This document shows, in pieces, positions 1 to 6,726 of a stretch of DNA of 19,585 nucleotides. A program made the position numbers and the translations under genes. The notes under the pieces are model-generated. The model worked only from the letters and a program-made list of their open reading frames with translations, did not search any database and was not told where the DNA came from. Source of the DNA: JBFGRM01 sp041563675 (GTDB taxonomy: Bacteria > Nitrospirota > Nitrospiria > Nitrospirales > Nitrospiraceae); assembly GCA_041563675.1 (NCBI GenBank), contig JBFGRM010000022.1, positions 1 to 19,585 on the forward strand, written 5' to 3'. Positions within the stretch are counted from its first letter, which is position 1. Each line of letters begins with the position of its first letter.

Positions 1-1
1 C

Positions 2-1024
2 GACAACCCACCGAATCCCTTCGAATCCGAGCATCGTGAATTCCTCGAGCCACCGCCCCGCGTCACGCTGCAGGTGTTCGAGGACGGCACGCGCGAAATC
101 CTCAGCCGCAACGACAGTCCCGATCTCCCGTTTCGATGGAGCGTCAATCCGTACCGCGGGTGCTTCCATGCCTGCGCATATTGTTACGCCCGGCCTTCCC
201 ATGAATATTGGGGCTTTGGAGCGGGGACCGACTTCGACTCGAAGATCATCGTGAAACACGACGCACCGACGCTCCTTCGCCAGGCCTTCATGAAGCCGTC
301 CTGGAAAGGGGAGCTCGTTGTCTTTTCGGGCAACACCGATTGCTACCAGCCGCTCGAGGCGACGTACGGGCTAACCCGCCGCTGCCTCGAGGTCTGCGCC
401 GAATTCCGTAATCCGGTCGGCATCATCACGAAGGCCTCGCTGATCGTCAGAGACCTTGACCTGCTCAGAAGGCTCCACAGCGACGCCTGGCTGCAGGTGT
501 ACTTTAGCATTCCGTTTTCCGACGATGAGACGGCCCGCAAGGTCGAGCCTCAGGCACCTTCCATCACGAGACGATTGCAGGCCCTGCGCACCTTGTCCGA
601 CGCCGGCATCCCGACCGGGGTTTCAGTCGCTCCCGTCATTCCGGGGCTCAACGAGAAGACCATTCCCGAGGTCTTGAAGCTGGCCCGGGATGCCGGCGCA
701 CAGGATGCGACCTACATTCTGTTGCGACTGACCGGCAACATCGAGTCGGTCTTTCTCGAGCGGATGGCGAAGGCCTTCCCCGATCGCATCCGGAGAATGA
801 CGAACCGCATCCGCGAGGTGCGAGGAGGCGCCCTCACGGACGGGCGCTTCTTCCGGCGACACGAGGGGCAGGGGACTTACTGGGACATGATTGAGCAGCT
901 GTTCGAGGTCGGTCGGCGCAAGGCGGGGTTCTCCGACGTGGCCGGTCCCTCCGCGAGGGACACGTTTAAACGCCCCCCATCGGCACAGACCACACTGTTC
1001 CCATCGACAGGAGGACTCCCATGA
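2..1024 (+). CDS. PA0069/SplB-like radical SAM protein (5' end cut off)
   Basis: The reading frame is open to the left window edge, so the N-terminus is missing. Translation from base 2 gives 340 residues beginning DNPPNPFE, which resembles the start of the conserved NPPNRFE region in PA0069-type proteins. The cluster motif CFHACAYC has cysteines at visible residues 54, 58 and 61 (CX3CX2C), so the protein should bind a 4Fe-4S cluster and cleave S-adenosylmethionine. The preceding NPYRGC and the later FSGNTDCYQP and ITKASLIVRD segments match the family related to spore photoproduct lyase. No substrate is known for the PA0069 subgroup. A GTG at 74 could be called as a start, but it would cut away conserved sequence. 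The TGA stop at 1022-1024 overlaps the ATG of the rhodanese gene, which suggests translational coupling. The family call is firm; the function is open. Confidence 0.88.
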   Translation, partial: DNPPNPFESEHREFLEPPPRVTLQVFEDGTREILSRNDSPDLPFRWSVNPYRGCFHACAYCYARPSHEYWGFGAGTDFDSKIIVKHDAPTLLRQAFMKPSWKGELVVFSGNTDCYQPLEATYGLTRRCLEVCAEFRNPVGIITKASLIVRDLDLLRRLHSDAWLQVYFSIPFSDDETARKVEPQAPSITRRLQALRTLSDAGIPTGVSVAPVIPGLNEKTIPEVLKLARDAGAQDATYILLRLTGNIESVFLERMAKAFPDRIRRMTNRIREVRGGALTDGRFFRRHEGQGTYWDMIEQLFEVGRRKAGFSDVAGPSARDTFKRPPSAQTTLFPSTGGLP

Positions 1025-1386
1025 AGCACAACCCCGGCTTCCTGAAGCTGGTCGAAGAAGCGAAGCGCCACATCAAGGAGTGCACGATCACGGACGTCAA
1101 GGCCAAGCTCGATCGAGGTGAATGCTTTCATCTGGTCGATGTGCGCGAGGACAACGAGTTTACCAAGGGGCACATCAAGGGGGCCCGTCACCTGGGAAGG
1201 GGCATCATCGAGCGCGACATCGAAACAGAGATTCCGGACAAGCAGGCCGAGGTGATTCTTTACTGCGGCGGGGGCTTTCGATCGGCGCTGGCCGCCGACA
1301 ATCTTCGGCGGATGGGCTATACCAACGTCATCTCCATGGACGGCGGCATCCGTGCCTGGCGCGAGGCCGACTACCCGATGGAATAG
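1021..1386 (+). CDS. rhodanese-like sulfurtransferase, single domain
   Basis: This is a 121-residue single-domain rhodanese. Residues 21-119 carry the fold: VDVREDNEF (39-47), the GHIKGARHL segment (50-58), and the active-site loop YCGGGFRS, in which Cys82 would carry the persulfide. The terminal GGIRAW motif is also present. Proteins of this type transfer sulfane sulfur to cyanide or to protein acceptors, and the physiological acceptor is usually unknown. No signal peptide is visible, so it should be cytoplasmic. An AGGAGG ribosome site at 1009-1014 lies six bases before the ATG. That ATG shares bases with the stop of the preceding radical SAM gene, so the two are probably made together. A role in supplying sulfur to the Fe-S neighbour is possible but is only inferred from position. 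Confidence 0.93.
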   Translation: MKHNPGFLKLVEEAKRHIKECTITDVKAKLDRGECFHLVDVREDNEFTKGHIKGARHLGRGIIERDIETEIPDKQAEVILYCGGGFRSALAADNLRRMGYTNVISMDGGIRAWREADYPME

Positions 1387-1419
1387 GAAAGTTTTGAGTT
1401 CTTAGATTTGAGTTGGGAG

Positions 1420-1433
1420 TAACCGGCGGGTTA
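1420..1433. repeat. short inverted repeat at the rhodanese/OmpH convergent junction
   Basis: TAACC (1420-1424) and GGTTA (1429-1433) form a five-base-pair stem with a GGCG loop, and it overlaps the TAA stop of the OmpH-like gene. It is the only structure in the 44-base gap between two converging genes. There is no U-tract, so a terminator role is uncertain. The rest of the gap (1387-1419) is AT-richer sequence with repeated GAGTT-like words. Confidence 0.3.
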
Positions 1434-1982
1434 TTTGTACCGTCGATCGAACTCCTCGACGACCTGGTCTGTGACATCGATGGACTTCTTGTTGTAAATG
1501 ACGATCTTGAGCGTCGCGTCACTGCCCTTGTCCATGACCAAGGACAGACCCCGCTTCTGAGCCACGACCCTAGTGGCGTCGCTGATTTTCTCCATGTATT
1601 CATCCACCAGCTCTTGCTGCTTCTGCCCAAGCTCGTCATTGAATGCCTGCGCCCGCTGCTGGTAGGACTGGAGCTTCTCGCGGAACTTCAGCTGCTTCGT
1701 CCGCCGGTCCTCCTCACTCAAGTCCCCGCCGCCGTTCTGGATCTCCTCCTGCATCTTCTTGAGCTCCCCCTCGTCCTCGGCGAGAATTTTCTGGCGCGCT
1801 TCGGCATACTTCTTGAGTTCGGCCAACGCACGCTGCCCCGCCTTCGACCGCTCCAGCACGGCCTGCGGATCCACGACGCCCATTTTGAAGCTAGCCGCCC
1901 ATGTCGGCGACTCAACCGCCATCAGGACGGCGAGCAGGCATGCGCCGCTCCACATGGCGATCCGAAGCACTGTGTGAACCAT
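1431..1982 (-). CDS. OmpH/Skp-family periplasmic chaperone
   Basis: The protein has 183 residues when started at the ATG at 1982, which has an AAGGAG ribosome site (1989-1994) six bases upstream. The frame stays open further upstream, but that stretch overlaps promoter and repeat sequence and is rejected. Residues 1-30 form a signal peptide with a hydrophobic core (CLLAVLMAV) ending near Ala30. The mature start reads FKMGVVDPQAVLERS, the usual first strand of OmpH/Skp. Residues 45-145 are rich in Lys, Glu and Gln and should form the long helical coiled-coil arms. The C-terminal LSLVMDKG and IDVTDQVVEEFDRRYK close the family fold. Skp proteins hold unfolded outer-membrane proteins in the periplasm. 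Its usual neighbours bamA and lpxD are absent here, so it may be an extra or solitary copy. Confidence 0.9.
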   Translation of the reverse strand: MVHTVLRIAMWSGACLLAVLMAVESPTWAASFKMGVVDPQAVLERSKAGQRALAELKKYAEARQKILAEDEGELKKMQEEIQNGGGDLSEEDRRTKQLKFREKLQSYQQRAQAFNDELGQKQQELVDEYMEKISDATRVVAQKRGLSLVMDKGSDATLKIVIYNKKSIDVTDQVVEEFDRRYK

Positions 1983-2102
1983 GGCGTTCTCCTTTGGCAC
2001 AATCCGACCCATTTCCCCACCCGGCAGTTGATTTCGTCTCGGCAATCGTGTGTCCGACAGGCGTGCGCCGCACGGGGTGCGCGCGATTCGGCAAGCTCCG
2101 CG

Positions 2103-2132
2103 AGAATATCGTTCAGGCCACGGAACTGTCAA
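2103..2132 (-). promoter_or_regulatory. sigma70-like promoter for the OmpH-like gene
   Basis: On the minus strand a perfect TTGACA (plus-strand 2127-2132) is followed after 18 bases by TATTCT (2103-2108), a four-of-six match to TATAAT. It points toward the OmpH-like gene about 120 bases downstream. The perfect -35 box is the main support; the -10 box is mediocre. Confidence 0.45.
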
Positions 2133-2157
2133 GCATCGTGCGTCGAGCGGGCACGGG

Positions 2158-2187
2158 TTGACTTGGGCCCACGAGACCCCGTATGAC
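2158..2187 (+). promoter_or_regulatory. weak sigma70-like promoter candidate for the Cys-rich gene
   Basis: TTGACT (2158-2163) and TATGAC (2182-2187) are separated by 18 bases. They match the consensus in five and four of six positions. It would read rightward through the tandem repeat into the gene at 2311. It lies back to back with the OmpH promoter candidate. Confidence 0.28.
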
Positions 2188-2232
2188 TTGCGGCGGGAGC
2201 GGAGCACCGCGGAGCCCGCCGGCTCGTCCGCC

Positions 2233-2268
2233 GAAGCCTTGGCGAAGGCGGAAGCTTCAGCGAAGGCG
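2233..2268. repeat. two 18-bp tandem units, resembling a dispersed intergenic repeat
   Basis: Two adjacent 18-base units, GAAGCCTTGGCGAAGGCG (2233-2250) and GAAGCTTCAGCGAAGGCG (2251-2268), agree at 15 of 18 positions. Read on the minus strand the element would encode an alanine-rich FAEASAFAKASADEPAG string. I have seen similar peptide strings as spurious ORF extensions in environmental bacterial genomes, where they mark a dispersed intergenic repeat. It sits in the 328-base gap between the divergent OmpH-like and Cys-rich genes, in no likely gene. Confidence 0.6.
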
Positions 2269-2310
2269 GGCCACTCGCGACCGGGTCGGCGGCCTTGTCG
2301 GGGAATCAGG

Positions 2311-2712
2311 ATGGCAACACGCGAACGGCTCGCGCACCAGCGATTTGTGAAGGCCTTGCAGGGGGAGTCATTGGCCTGCGATGCCGCAAATTGCCGCGGC
2401 CTCATAGAGGTCACGGACACGTCGCAACTTGCCGACCGCGTCAAAACGTTTGACGTTCGTTGCCACGTCTGCGGGAAAACAGATCGCCTCACGGGCCAAG
2501 AGGAGTTGCATCCGCCGTGGGATGACGCGTCACTGCTCCTGATGGCGGATGAGCACCTCATGCACCAACAGCCGAGCTGTCCAAACGACGGGACGCCGGT
2601 GGTCTTCACCTCCTTGCCCAATCCGAGACGCCGCGCCCGCTACCGGATCTCGTGCTACTACTGTGGGCGTCGGGTGGATGTCGACTGGCCCCCGCCCGAA
2701 TCGCGCGGTTAG
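2311..2712 (+). CDS. small Cys-rich putative zinc-binding protein, unknown function
   Basis: I do not recognise this 133-residue protein. It has seven cysteines, most in knuckle-like spacing: Cys23-x4-Cys28, CHVC (51-54), CPNDG (Cys90) and CYYC (115-118). The CHVCG and CYYCG pairs look like two halves of a zinc ribbon, separated by a central acidic and His-containing stretch (HPPWDD, DEHLMHQQ). It has no signal peptide and no membrane segment. The start at 2311 (MATRERL) is chosen because the open frame upstream runs through the tandem repeat, and a GGGGA at about 2300-2304 could serve as a ribosome site. The SGNH hydrolase follows 24 bases after its stop on the same strand, so the two may share a transcript. 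Zinc binding is inferred from cysteine spacing only. Confidence 0.65.
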   Translation: MATRERLAHQRFVKALQGESLACDAANCRGLIEVTDTSQLADRVKTFDVRCHVCGKTDRLTGQEELHPPWDDASLLLMADEHLMHQQPSCPNDGTPVVFTSLPNPRRRARYRISCYYCGRRVDVDWPPPESRG

Positions 2713-2736
2713 CCCCGTCCCACAGCTCGGTCACCC

Positions 2737-3402
2737 ATGACGGCCCCTTCCAATCCTCCGTTGATCATCTGCTTCGGCGACAGTTTGACCGCCGGGTTCC
2801 AGAGCCCGACCCTTGAAAACCGTGGAGTCGCCGAGACCCCGTACGGTCGCTTTCTGCAGGAGGCCTTGGGCTCGCACGCCACCGTCGCGGTGAGCGGCAT
2901 CTGCGGGGAGACGACGGGTGAGATGGTCATGCGCTTTCGCGCGGACGTGCTGGCCCATCACCCGGCCTCTGTCGTCATCCTGGGCGGAACCAATGATCTG
3001 GGGTGGAATGCCCGTCCCGCCGAGATCATGCGGAACCTCCTCAAGATGTACGAGCAGGCGCGGGCCCTCGGGATCGAGCCCGTCGCAGTCACCGTCCCGT
3101 CACTGCGGGCGGGCCAGAGCCCAGACGGCGGGGCAGGGGAGCCCGTGATCCAGGAACACATCGCGCGCCGCCTGGAGCTGAATACTCTGATTACCGACTA
3201 CTGCCGGTCGAAGACGATCGCCTGCGTGGACCTGTTCACCGACACTGCGGAGGCGGGGACCCGACTCCTCGCACTTCAGTACTCGAACGACGGCCTGCAT
3301 CTGACGACCGCCGGGTACCGTCGGCTTGCGGCCTTGCTCTTCGATGAGGTGTTTGCGCCTCGGTTGGGCGTGACGGCGGAAGGCGGACCCGGGGCGGGCT
3401 AG
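2737..3402 (+). CDS. SGNH/GDSL-family hydrolase (arylesterase/lysophospholipase-like)
   Basis: The protein has 221 residues. Block I is ICFGDSLTAG, with nucleophile Ser16. The block II glycine lies in VSGICGETT (about residue 54), block III is GGTND with Asn86, and block V is DGLH with Asp185 and His188. All four SGNH catalytic positions are therefore present. This resembles TesA-type esterases that hydrolyse acyl esters or thioesters, but the substrate is not evident. TesA itself is exported, whereas no signal peptide is seen here, so a cytoplasmic location is likelier. The ATG at 2737 has no clear ribosome site. The short N-terminus before the first strand is nevertheless normal for the family, and the Cys-rich gene ends just 24 bases upstream. 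The 146 bases after it hold a strong GC hairpin and the leader of the thioredoxin gene. Confidence 0.9.
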   Translation: MTAPSNPPLIICFGDSLTAGFQSPTLENRGVAETPYGRFLQEALGSHATVAVSGICGETTGEMVMRFRADVLAHHPASVVILGGTNDLGWNARPAEIMRNLLKMYEQARALGIEPVAVTVPSLRAGQSPDGGAGEPVIQEHIARRLELNTLITDYCRSKTIACVDLFTDTAEAGTRLLALQYSNDGLHLTTAGYRRLAALLFDEVFAPRLGVTAEGGPGAG

Positions 3403-3458
3403 AATGGCTTGTGGAATGTCCGCCGCCCTGGCTCTGCCTCTTTCCCCCCTCACCCTTG

Positions 3459-3483
3459 CCCTCTCCCCCTCCGGGGGAGAGGG
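3459..3483. repeat. GC-rich perfect hairpin, dispersed-repeat-like, possible terminator
   Basis: CCCTCTCCCCC (3459-3469) pairs with GGGGGAGAGGG (3473-3483) as an 11-base-pair perfect stem around a TCC loop. It lies between the SGNH hydrolase and the thioredoxin-like gene. No T-tract follows, so it is not a classic intrinsic terminator. The sequence, with its flanking CTCACCCTTGCC, resembles the CCCTCTCCC...GGGAGAGGG repeats dispersed through many GC-rich genomes. Confidence 0.65.
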
Positions 3484-3548
3484 GAGGGGGCGGGGGATCG
3501 TAAGATCAAACCTGACACCATTCCTCAAGCATCACATTAGGTGCTACG

Positions 3549-3872
3549 TTGATCGAAGATGTAACAGATGACATTTTCGACCGTGTGGTCGAACGCGCGC
3601 CGGTCCCGGTTCTGGTCGAGTTTTGGCAGCCCGGCTGCGGGAGCTGTCGTGCGCTGTTGAAGCAGCTCGAGATGATCGATGCGGAATGCAGCGAGCGTCT
3701 GCTGATCGTGAAGATGAACGTCGAGGAGAATTATCAGATCCCCGCGGAGCTGGGGATCTCATCCCTTCCCGCCCTGGCCCTTTATCGAAACGGCGAGTTC
3801 GAACGCTTCATCGGCGGGATCGGCAAAAAAGACGACATCATGAGACAACTGGGGCTCGAGGCTCGCGACTAG
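3549..3872 (+). CDS. thioredoxin-like protein with CGSC active site
   Basis: This 107-residue protein is the length of a bacterial thioredoxin. EFWQPGCGSCRALLKQLE gives the active-site helix with Cys30 and Cys33. The usual CGPC is CGSC here, a change expected to alter redox potential. The cis-proline loop SSLPALALYRNGE (Pro74) and the terminal GGIGKKDDI segment are in place. There is no signal peptide, so it should act in the cytoplasm on protein disulfides. The start is a TTG at 3549, with TTAGGTG (3536-3542) six bases upstream as a plausible ribosome site; no in-frame ATG exists before residue 56. It converges with zwf, leaving an 84-base gap in which I see no clear terminator. Its partner reductase is not in the window. 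Confidence 0.88.
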   Translation: MIEDVTDDIFDRVVERAPVPVLVEFWQPGCGSCRALLKQLEMIDAECSERLLIVKMNVEENYQIPAELGISSLPALALYRNGEFERFIGGIGKKDDIMRQLGLEARD

Positions 3873-3956
3873 CGGCTCGCGGGCCAAGACATCCCGGCAT
3901 GTGATCGTCTTTCTTCACCCCCGAGCCCCTTGCCCCGCGCCACTTGCCCATTTTCC

Positions 3957-5498
3957 TCACAGCTTTCTCCACATCCGCCCGTCCGTTTCGATGAGCCGGT
4001 CGGCCTCGACCGGCCCCCAGCTTCCAGCCCGGTACTCGGGCAGCCATCGAACTCCGGACTCCCGCCATCCCTCGAGGATCGGGGTGATCCATGCCCAGGA
4101 GGCCTCGACCGCGTCGCGCCGCATGAAGAGCGAGGCGTCACCGGCCATGACGTCGAGCAGCAATCGCTCGTAGGCTTCGGGCGATTGCCCGCCGAAGGCT
4201 TCGCCGTAGGTGAAGTTCATCTCGACGGGATTGGTCTGGGCTTTGGACCCTGGAACCTTGGAAATAATCCGCAAGGACAGCCCCTCCTCCGGTTGGATGC
4301 GGAGCGCCAGCACGTTGGGGGCTTGCGGCGCCGCCGGGTTGGCGTTGAAGAGGATCTGCGGAATGTCTTTAAACTGCACGGCCACCTCGCTCGCGCGCTT
4401 CGTCATGGCCTTGCCGGTTCTCAGGTAGAAGGGCACCCCGGACCAGCGCCAGTTTTCGAGGAAGAGCTTCAGGGCGACATAGGTTTCCGTCGTCGAATCC
4501 GGCGCCACGCCCGTTTCGCGGCGGTAGCCGGGTACGTCTTCACTCTTGACCTTCCCGTGCGTGTACTGTCCCCGCACCATGAACCGCTCCACATCCTGTC
4601 CGGCGATCGGCTTGAGGCAGCGCAGCACGTCAATGCGCGCGTTCCGCACGACGTCCGGCTCCAGGGAATAGGGCGGCTCCATCGCGACGAGGCAGAGCAA
4701 CTGAAGAATATGGTTCTGCACCATATCCCGCAAGGCGCCCGATCCCTCATAGTACGCGGCGCGGGTTCCCACGCCCTCGGCTTCACTGACCGTGATCTGG
4801 ACGTGGTCAATGTACTTGTGGTTCCAAATCGGCTCGAAGATGCTGTTTGCGAACCGGATGACCATCAGGTTCTGGACCGTCTCCTTCCCCAGATAATGGT
4901 CGATCCTGAAAATCTGCGACTCGGCAAACACATTGCCGATGACGGCATTGATCTGTTTCGCGGACTCCAGGTCGTGACCGATGGGCTTCTCGACGATCAC
5001 CCGCGAGAAGGTGCGGCCGTTCGGGGGGCGCACGAGCCCCGCCGCCTTCAGACCCTCACAGGCCTGGGCAAAGCTGTCCGGGGGAATCGCGAGGTAGAAA
5101 ATGCGATTGTTCGGCACGCCAAGGTCCGCCTCGATCTTCTCGAGCCGCGCCCTGATCTGCTCGAAGGTGCTCGGTTCGTCGATGGCCCCCGACTGGAAGA
5201 ACAGGTGCCGCTCGAAGCTCTCCCACGCCCCCCGATCGAGCTCGCGGCGCGAGTGCTCCTCGATGCCTTTCCGGCAAATCTCTCGAAAGTCTTCGTCGGA
5301 AAAAGTTTTTCGTCCCAGGCCCAGGACTGCGAAGTTGGAGGGGAGGACCTTATCGAGGAGGAGGTTGTAGACGGCCGGGACCAATTTGCGTCGGGCGAGG
5401 TCGCCCGAACCGCCGAAAATCACGAGCGTGCAAGGCTCGGGCTTGAGGCTCCGGGTCGTGTCGACGACCGATGCAAGTGTGACCCCGGGCTGCGGCAT
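3957..5498 (-). CDS. zwf: glucose-6-phosphate 1-dehydrogenase
   Basis: The enzyme oxidises glucose 6-phosphate to 6-phosphogluconolactone and makes NADPH, the entry to the oxidative pentose phosphate pathway. Started at the ATG at 5498 it has 513 residues, normal for the family. The nucleotide-binding loop FGGSGDLARRK lies at about 28-38. EKPIGHDL (170-177) and the active-site signature RIDHYLGKE (198-206, His201) are intact. YLRTGKAM and the C-terminal LLLDVMAGDASLF also match. The frame continues upstream to 5852, but that extension overlaps the nucleotidyltransferase gene in another frame and lacks family sequence. An AAGAGGG about six bases before the ATG supports the start. It is the last gene of a three-gene minus-strand run, 65 bases after the nucleotidyltransferase, and is probably transcribed from the promoter near 6690. 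Confidence 0.96.
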   Translation of the reverse strand: MPQPGVTLASVVDTTRSLKPEPCTLVIFGGSGDLARRKLVPAVYNLLLDKVLPSNFAVLGLGRKTFSDEDFREICRKGIEEHSRRELDRGAWESFERHLFFQSGAIDEPSTFEQIRARLEKIEADLGVPNNRIFYLAIPPDSFAQACEGLKAAGLVRPPNGRTFSRVIVEKPIGHDLESAKQINAVIGNVFAESQIFRIDHYLGKETVQNLMVIRFANSIFEPIWNHKYIDHVQITVSEAEGVGTRAAYYEGSGALRDMVQNHILQLLCLVAMEPPYSLEPDVVRNARIDVLRCLKPIAGQDVERFMVRGQYTHGKVKSEDVPGYRRETGVAPDSTTETYVALKLFLENWRWSGVPFYLRTGKAMTKRASEVAVQFKDIPQILFNANPAAPQAPNVLALRIQPEEGLSLRIISKVPGSKAQTNPVEMNFTYGEAFGGQSPEAYERLLLDVMAGDASLFMRRDAVEASWAWITPILEGWRESGVRWLPEYRAGSWGPVEADRLIETDGRMWRKL

Positions 5499-5563
5499 GG
5501 ACACCCTCTTGATGCGAGCTCGTGTCGGCGGAGGTGCCGGACCTTGGCCGTCACTCGCACGCG

Positions 5564-6379
5564 TCAATCGACGCGCGGCGGAAGGGGAATGTCTCTGAAT
5601 ATGAGATCGGCGAGCCGACGACCGAACTCGAGGCGCTCGGCCAGCGTCGAGGCAGCCAGGAACTGCGTGAGGCTCTCTCCGACAGCCGGCTCTCTGGACG
5701 TGACAAATCGTACCGTGTCTGCCGGAGAGGTCAACCAAAACCCTCTTAGCCGAAAGTAGGCCTGGACGGCGTCGTCCGTAAACAGCGCCAGCAGGTACCC
5801 AGCGACAGGATGGGGTTCGAGGTCCTGCGCCTTTCCCAGCCAGTGCAAGCATTGAGCCTTGAGACGGATTTTTTCATTCAACGTGAGGGGAGGCGGCCCC
5901 TGCCGGAACCGCTGGATCGCTTTGTCGATCAGCTTGGTGCCGGTCGCATCGAGCTCAAACAGCACCCGCCCCTTTCGGAGAATCGGCGGCAGACGCGCGG
6001 CGTAGGGGAGCTCCCGCTCGATCACCTTCTGGCCTCTGTAGCGGATCTCCACCTCGCGGTCGGCGATGCGAATCACCTCTTCCTTCTCGTCCTCGCCCTT
6101 GAGAACGGCGATCAGATCGAGGTCACTGTGCGGGGTCAGGACGCGCCGCGTTCCGGACCCCACGAGGACGACCGCCAGCAGGTCCCCGCCCCGTTGCGCC
6201 CGCACGTGACGCAGCGCGGCGCTCAGCACCGCGTCGAGCCCGGGCGTCTCCGCTTCTCTCGAGATGTCGGGGGCAGGGTCGGGGACGTCGAGCAACTCGG
6301 CCTGCAGCTCGTCCCGGGTCGGCAACGCCTGGTCTGATTCGCAGGGGTGGTCTGTAGAGGCGCGGTCCGTCATGGACAT
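5564..6379 (-). CDS. nucleotidyltransferase-fold protein upstream of zwf
   Basis: The protein has 271 residues if started at the ATG at 6379; a second in-frame ATG at 6373 is equally possible and neither has a good ribosome site. The signature VLVGSGTRRVLTPHSDLDLI (72-90) is the GS...DxD motif of the DNA polymerase beta-like nucleotidyltransferase superfamily. Asp86 and Asp88 are the probable metal ligands, and a third acidic residue may be Glu111 in REVEIRYR. The C-terminal half is helical, with NEKIRLKAQCLHWLGKAQDL, and resembles the helical domains attached to such catalytic domains. Relatives transfer nucleotides to antibiotics or proteins or act in toxin-antitoxin pairs, but no specific subfamily is recognisable. 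It sits 32 bases after the 74-aa unknown gene and 65 bases before zwf on the same strand. Confidence 0.75.
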   Translation of the reverse strand: MSMTDRASTDHPCESDQALPTRDELQAELLDVPDPAPDISREAETPGLDAVLSAALRHVRAQRGGDLLAVVLVGSGTRRVLTPHSDLDLIAVLKGEDEKEEVIRIADREVEIRYRGQKVIERELPYAARLPPILRKGRVLFELDATGTKLIDKAIQRFRQGPPPLTLNEKIRLKAQCLHWLGKAQDLEPHPVAGYLLALFTDDAVQAYFRLRGFWLTSPADTVRFVTSREPAVGESLTQFLAASTLAERLEFGRRLADLIFRDIPLPPRVD

Positions 6380-6411
6380 GCCCAACCGCTCGGGGAAAGG
6401 ATTCCCCGAGC

Positions 6412-6636
6412 CTATTGAGGAGCAAACGGCTTCAGTTGGGCTTCCAGGGATGCCAACCACCGGTCGAAGGGCGCGTCGGCATCGACGACGATCTCGATCT
6501 TCCCATTCGGCAGCTTATGCACGGAGCCCGGACTCGACGTGGAAAGCGGAATCTCAACCCACTCTCGATTGAATCCGAGCTGATCGGTCAACATCAGGAT
6601 GTCGCTGATCTGCTTGAAGGAGACAGCGTCCGCCAT
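6412..6636 (-). CDS. conserved-looking small protein, unknown function
   Basis: I do not recognise this 74-residue protein. It starts MADAVSFKQISDIL and continues with NREWVEIPLS, KLPNGKIEIVVD and a terminal helix, LASLEAQLKPF. It has no cysteines, signal peptide or membrane segment. The predicted pattern of helix, two strands and helix suggests a compact globular cytoplasmic protein. Support for a real gene comes from its setting. A near-consensus promoter lies 32 bases upstream, an AGGGA sequence precedes the ATG at 6636, and the nucleotidyltransferase gene begins shortly after its stop. It is the first gene of the run ending in zwf. The longer frame upstream would run through the promoter and is rejected. 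Confidence 0.68.
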   Translation of the reverse strand: MADAVSFKQISDILMLTDQLGFNREWVEIPLSTSSPGSVHKLPNGKIEIVVDADAPFDRWLASLEAQLKPFAPQ

Positions 6637-6667
6637 GGTATTCCCTGAAAGCCCGCCAACTGCGCTC

Positions 6668-6696
6668 ATTCTAAGGTCGGGCGGAGTGGCTGTCAA
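6668..6696 (-). promoter_or_regulatory. near-consensus sigma70 promoter for the unknown-NTase-zwf operon
   Basis: On the minus strand TTGACA (plus-strand 6691-6696) and TAGAAT (6668-6673) are separated by exactly 17 bases. The match is six of six and five of six. It lies between the end of the threonine aldolase gene and the ATG at 6636, giving a leader of about 25 bases. Confidence 0.78.
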
Positions 6697-6726
6697 TGAG
6701 AGGGCCGCGCACAGGCGGGACGGCGC

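Noticed and set aside
1983..2621. Upstream extension of the OmpH-like frame
   Set aside because: The extension crosses a promoter, a tandem repeat and the oppositely oriented Cys-rich gene. The ATG at 1982 has a ribosome site and a proper signal peptide.
3930..5759. 609-codon open frame on the plus strand opposite zwf
   Set aside because: It is antisense to a fully conserved G6PDH and has no recognisable domain. Long antisense frames are expected in GC-rich coding DNA.
5564..6636. MNT/HEPN-type toxin-antitoxin module
   Set aside because: The nucleotidyltransferase is much larger than MNT antitoxins. The 74-aa protein shows no HEPN R-x4-H motif.
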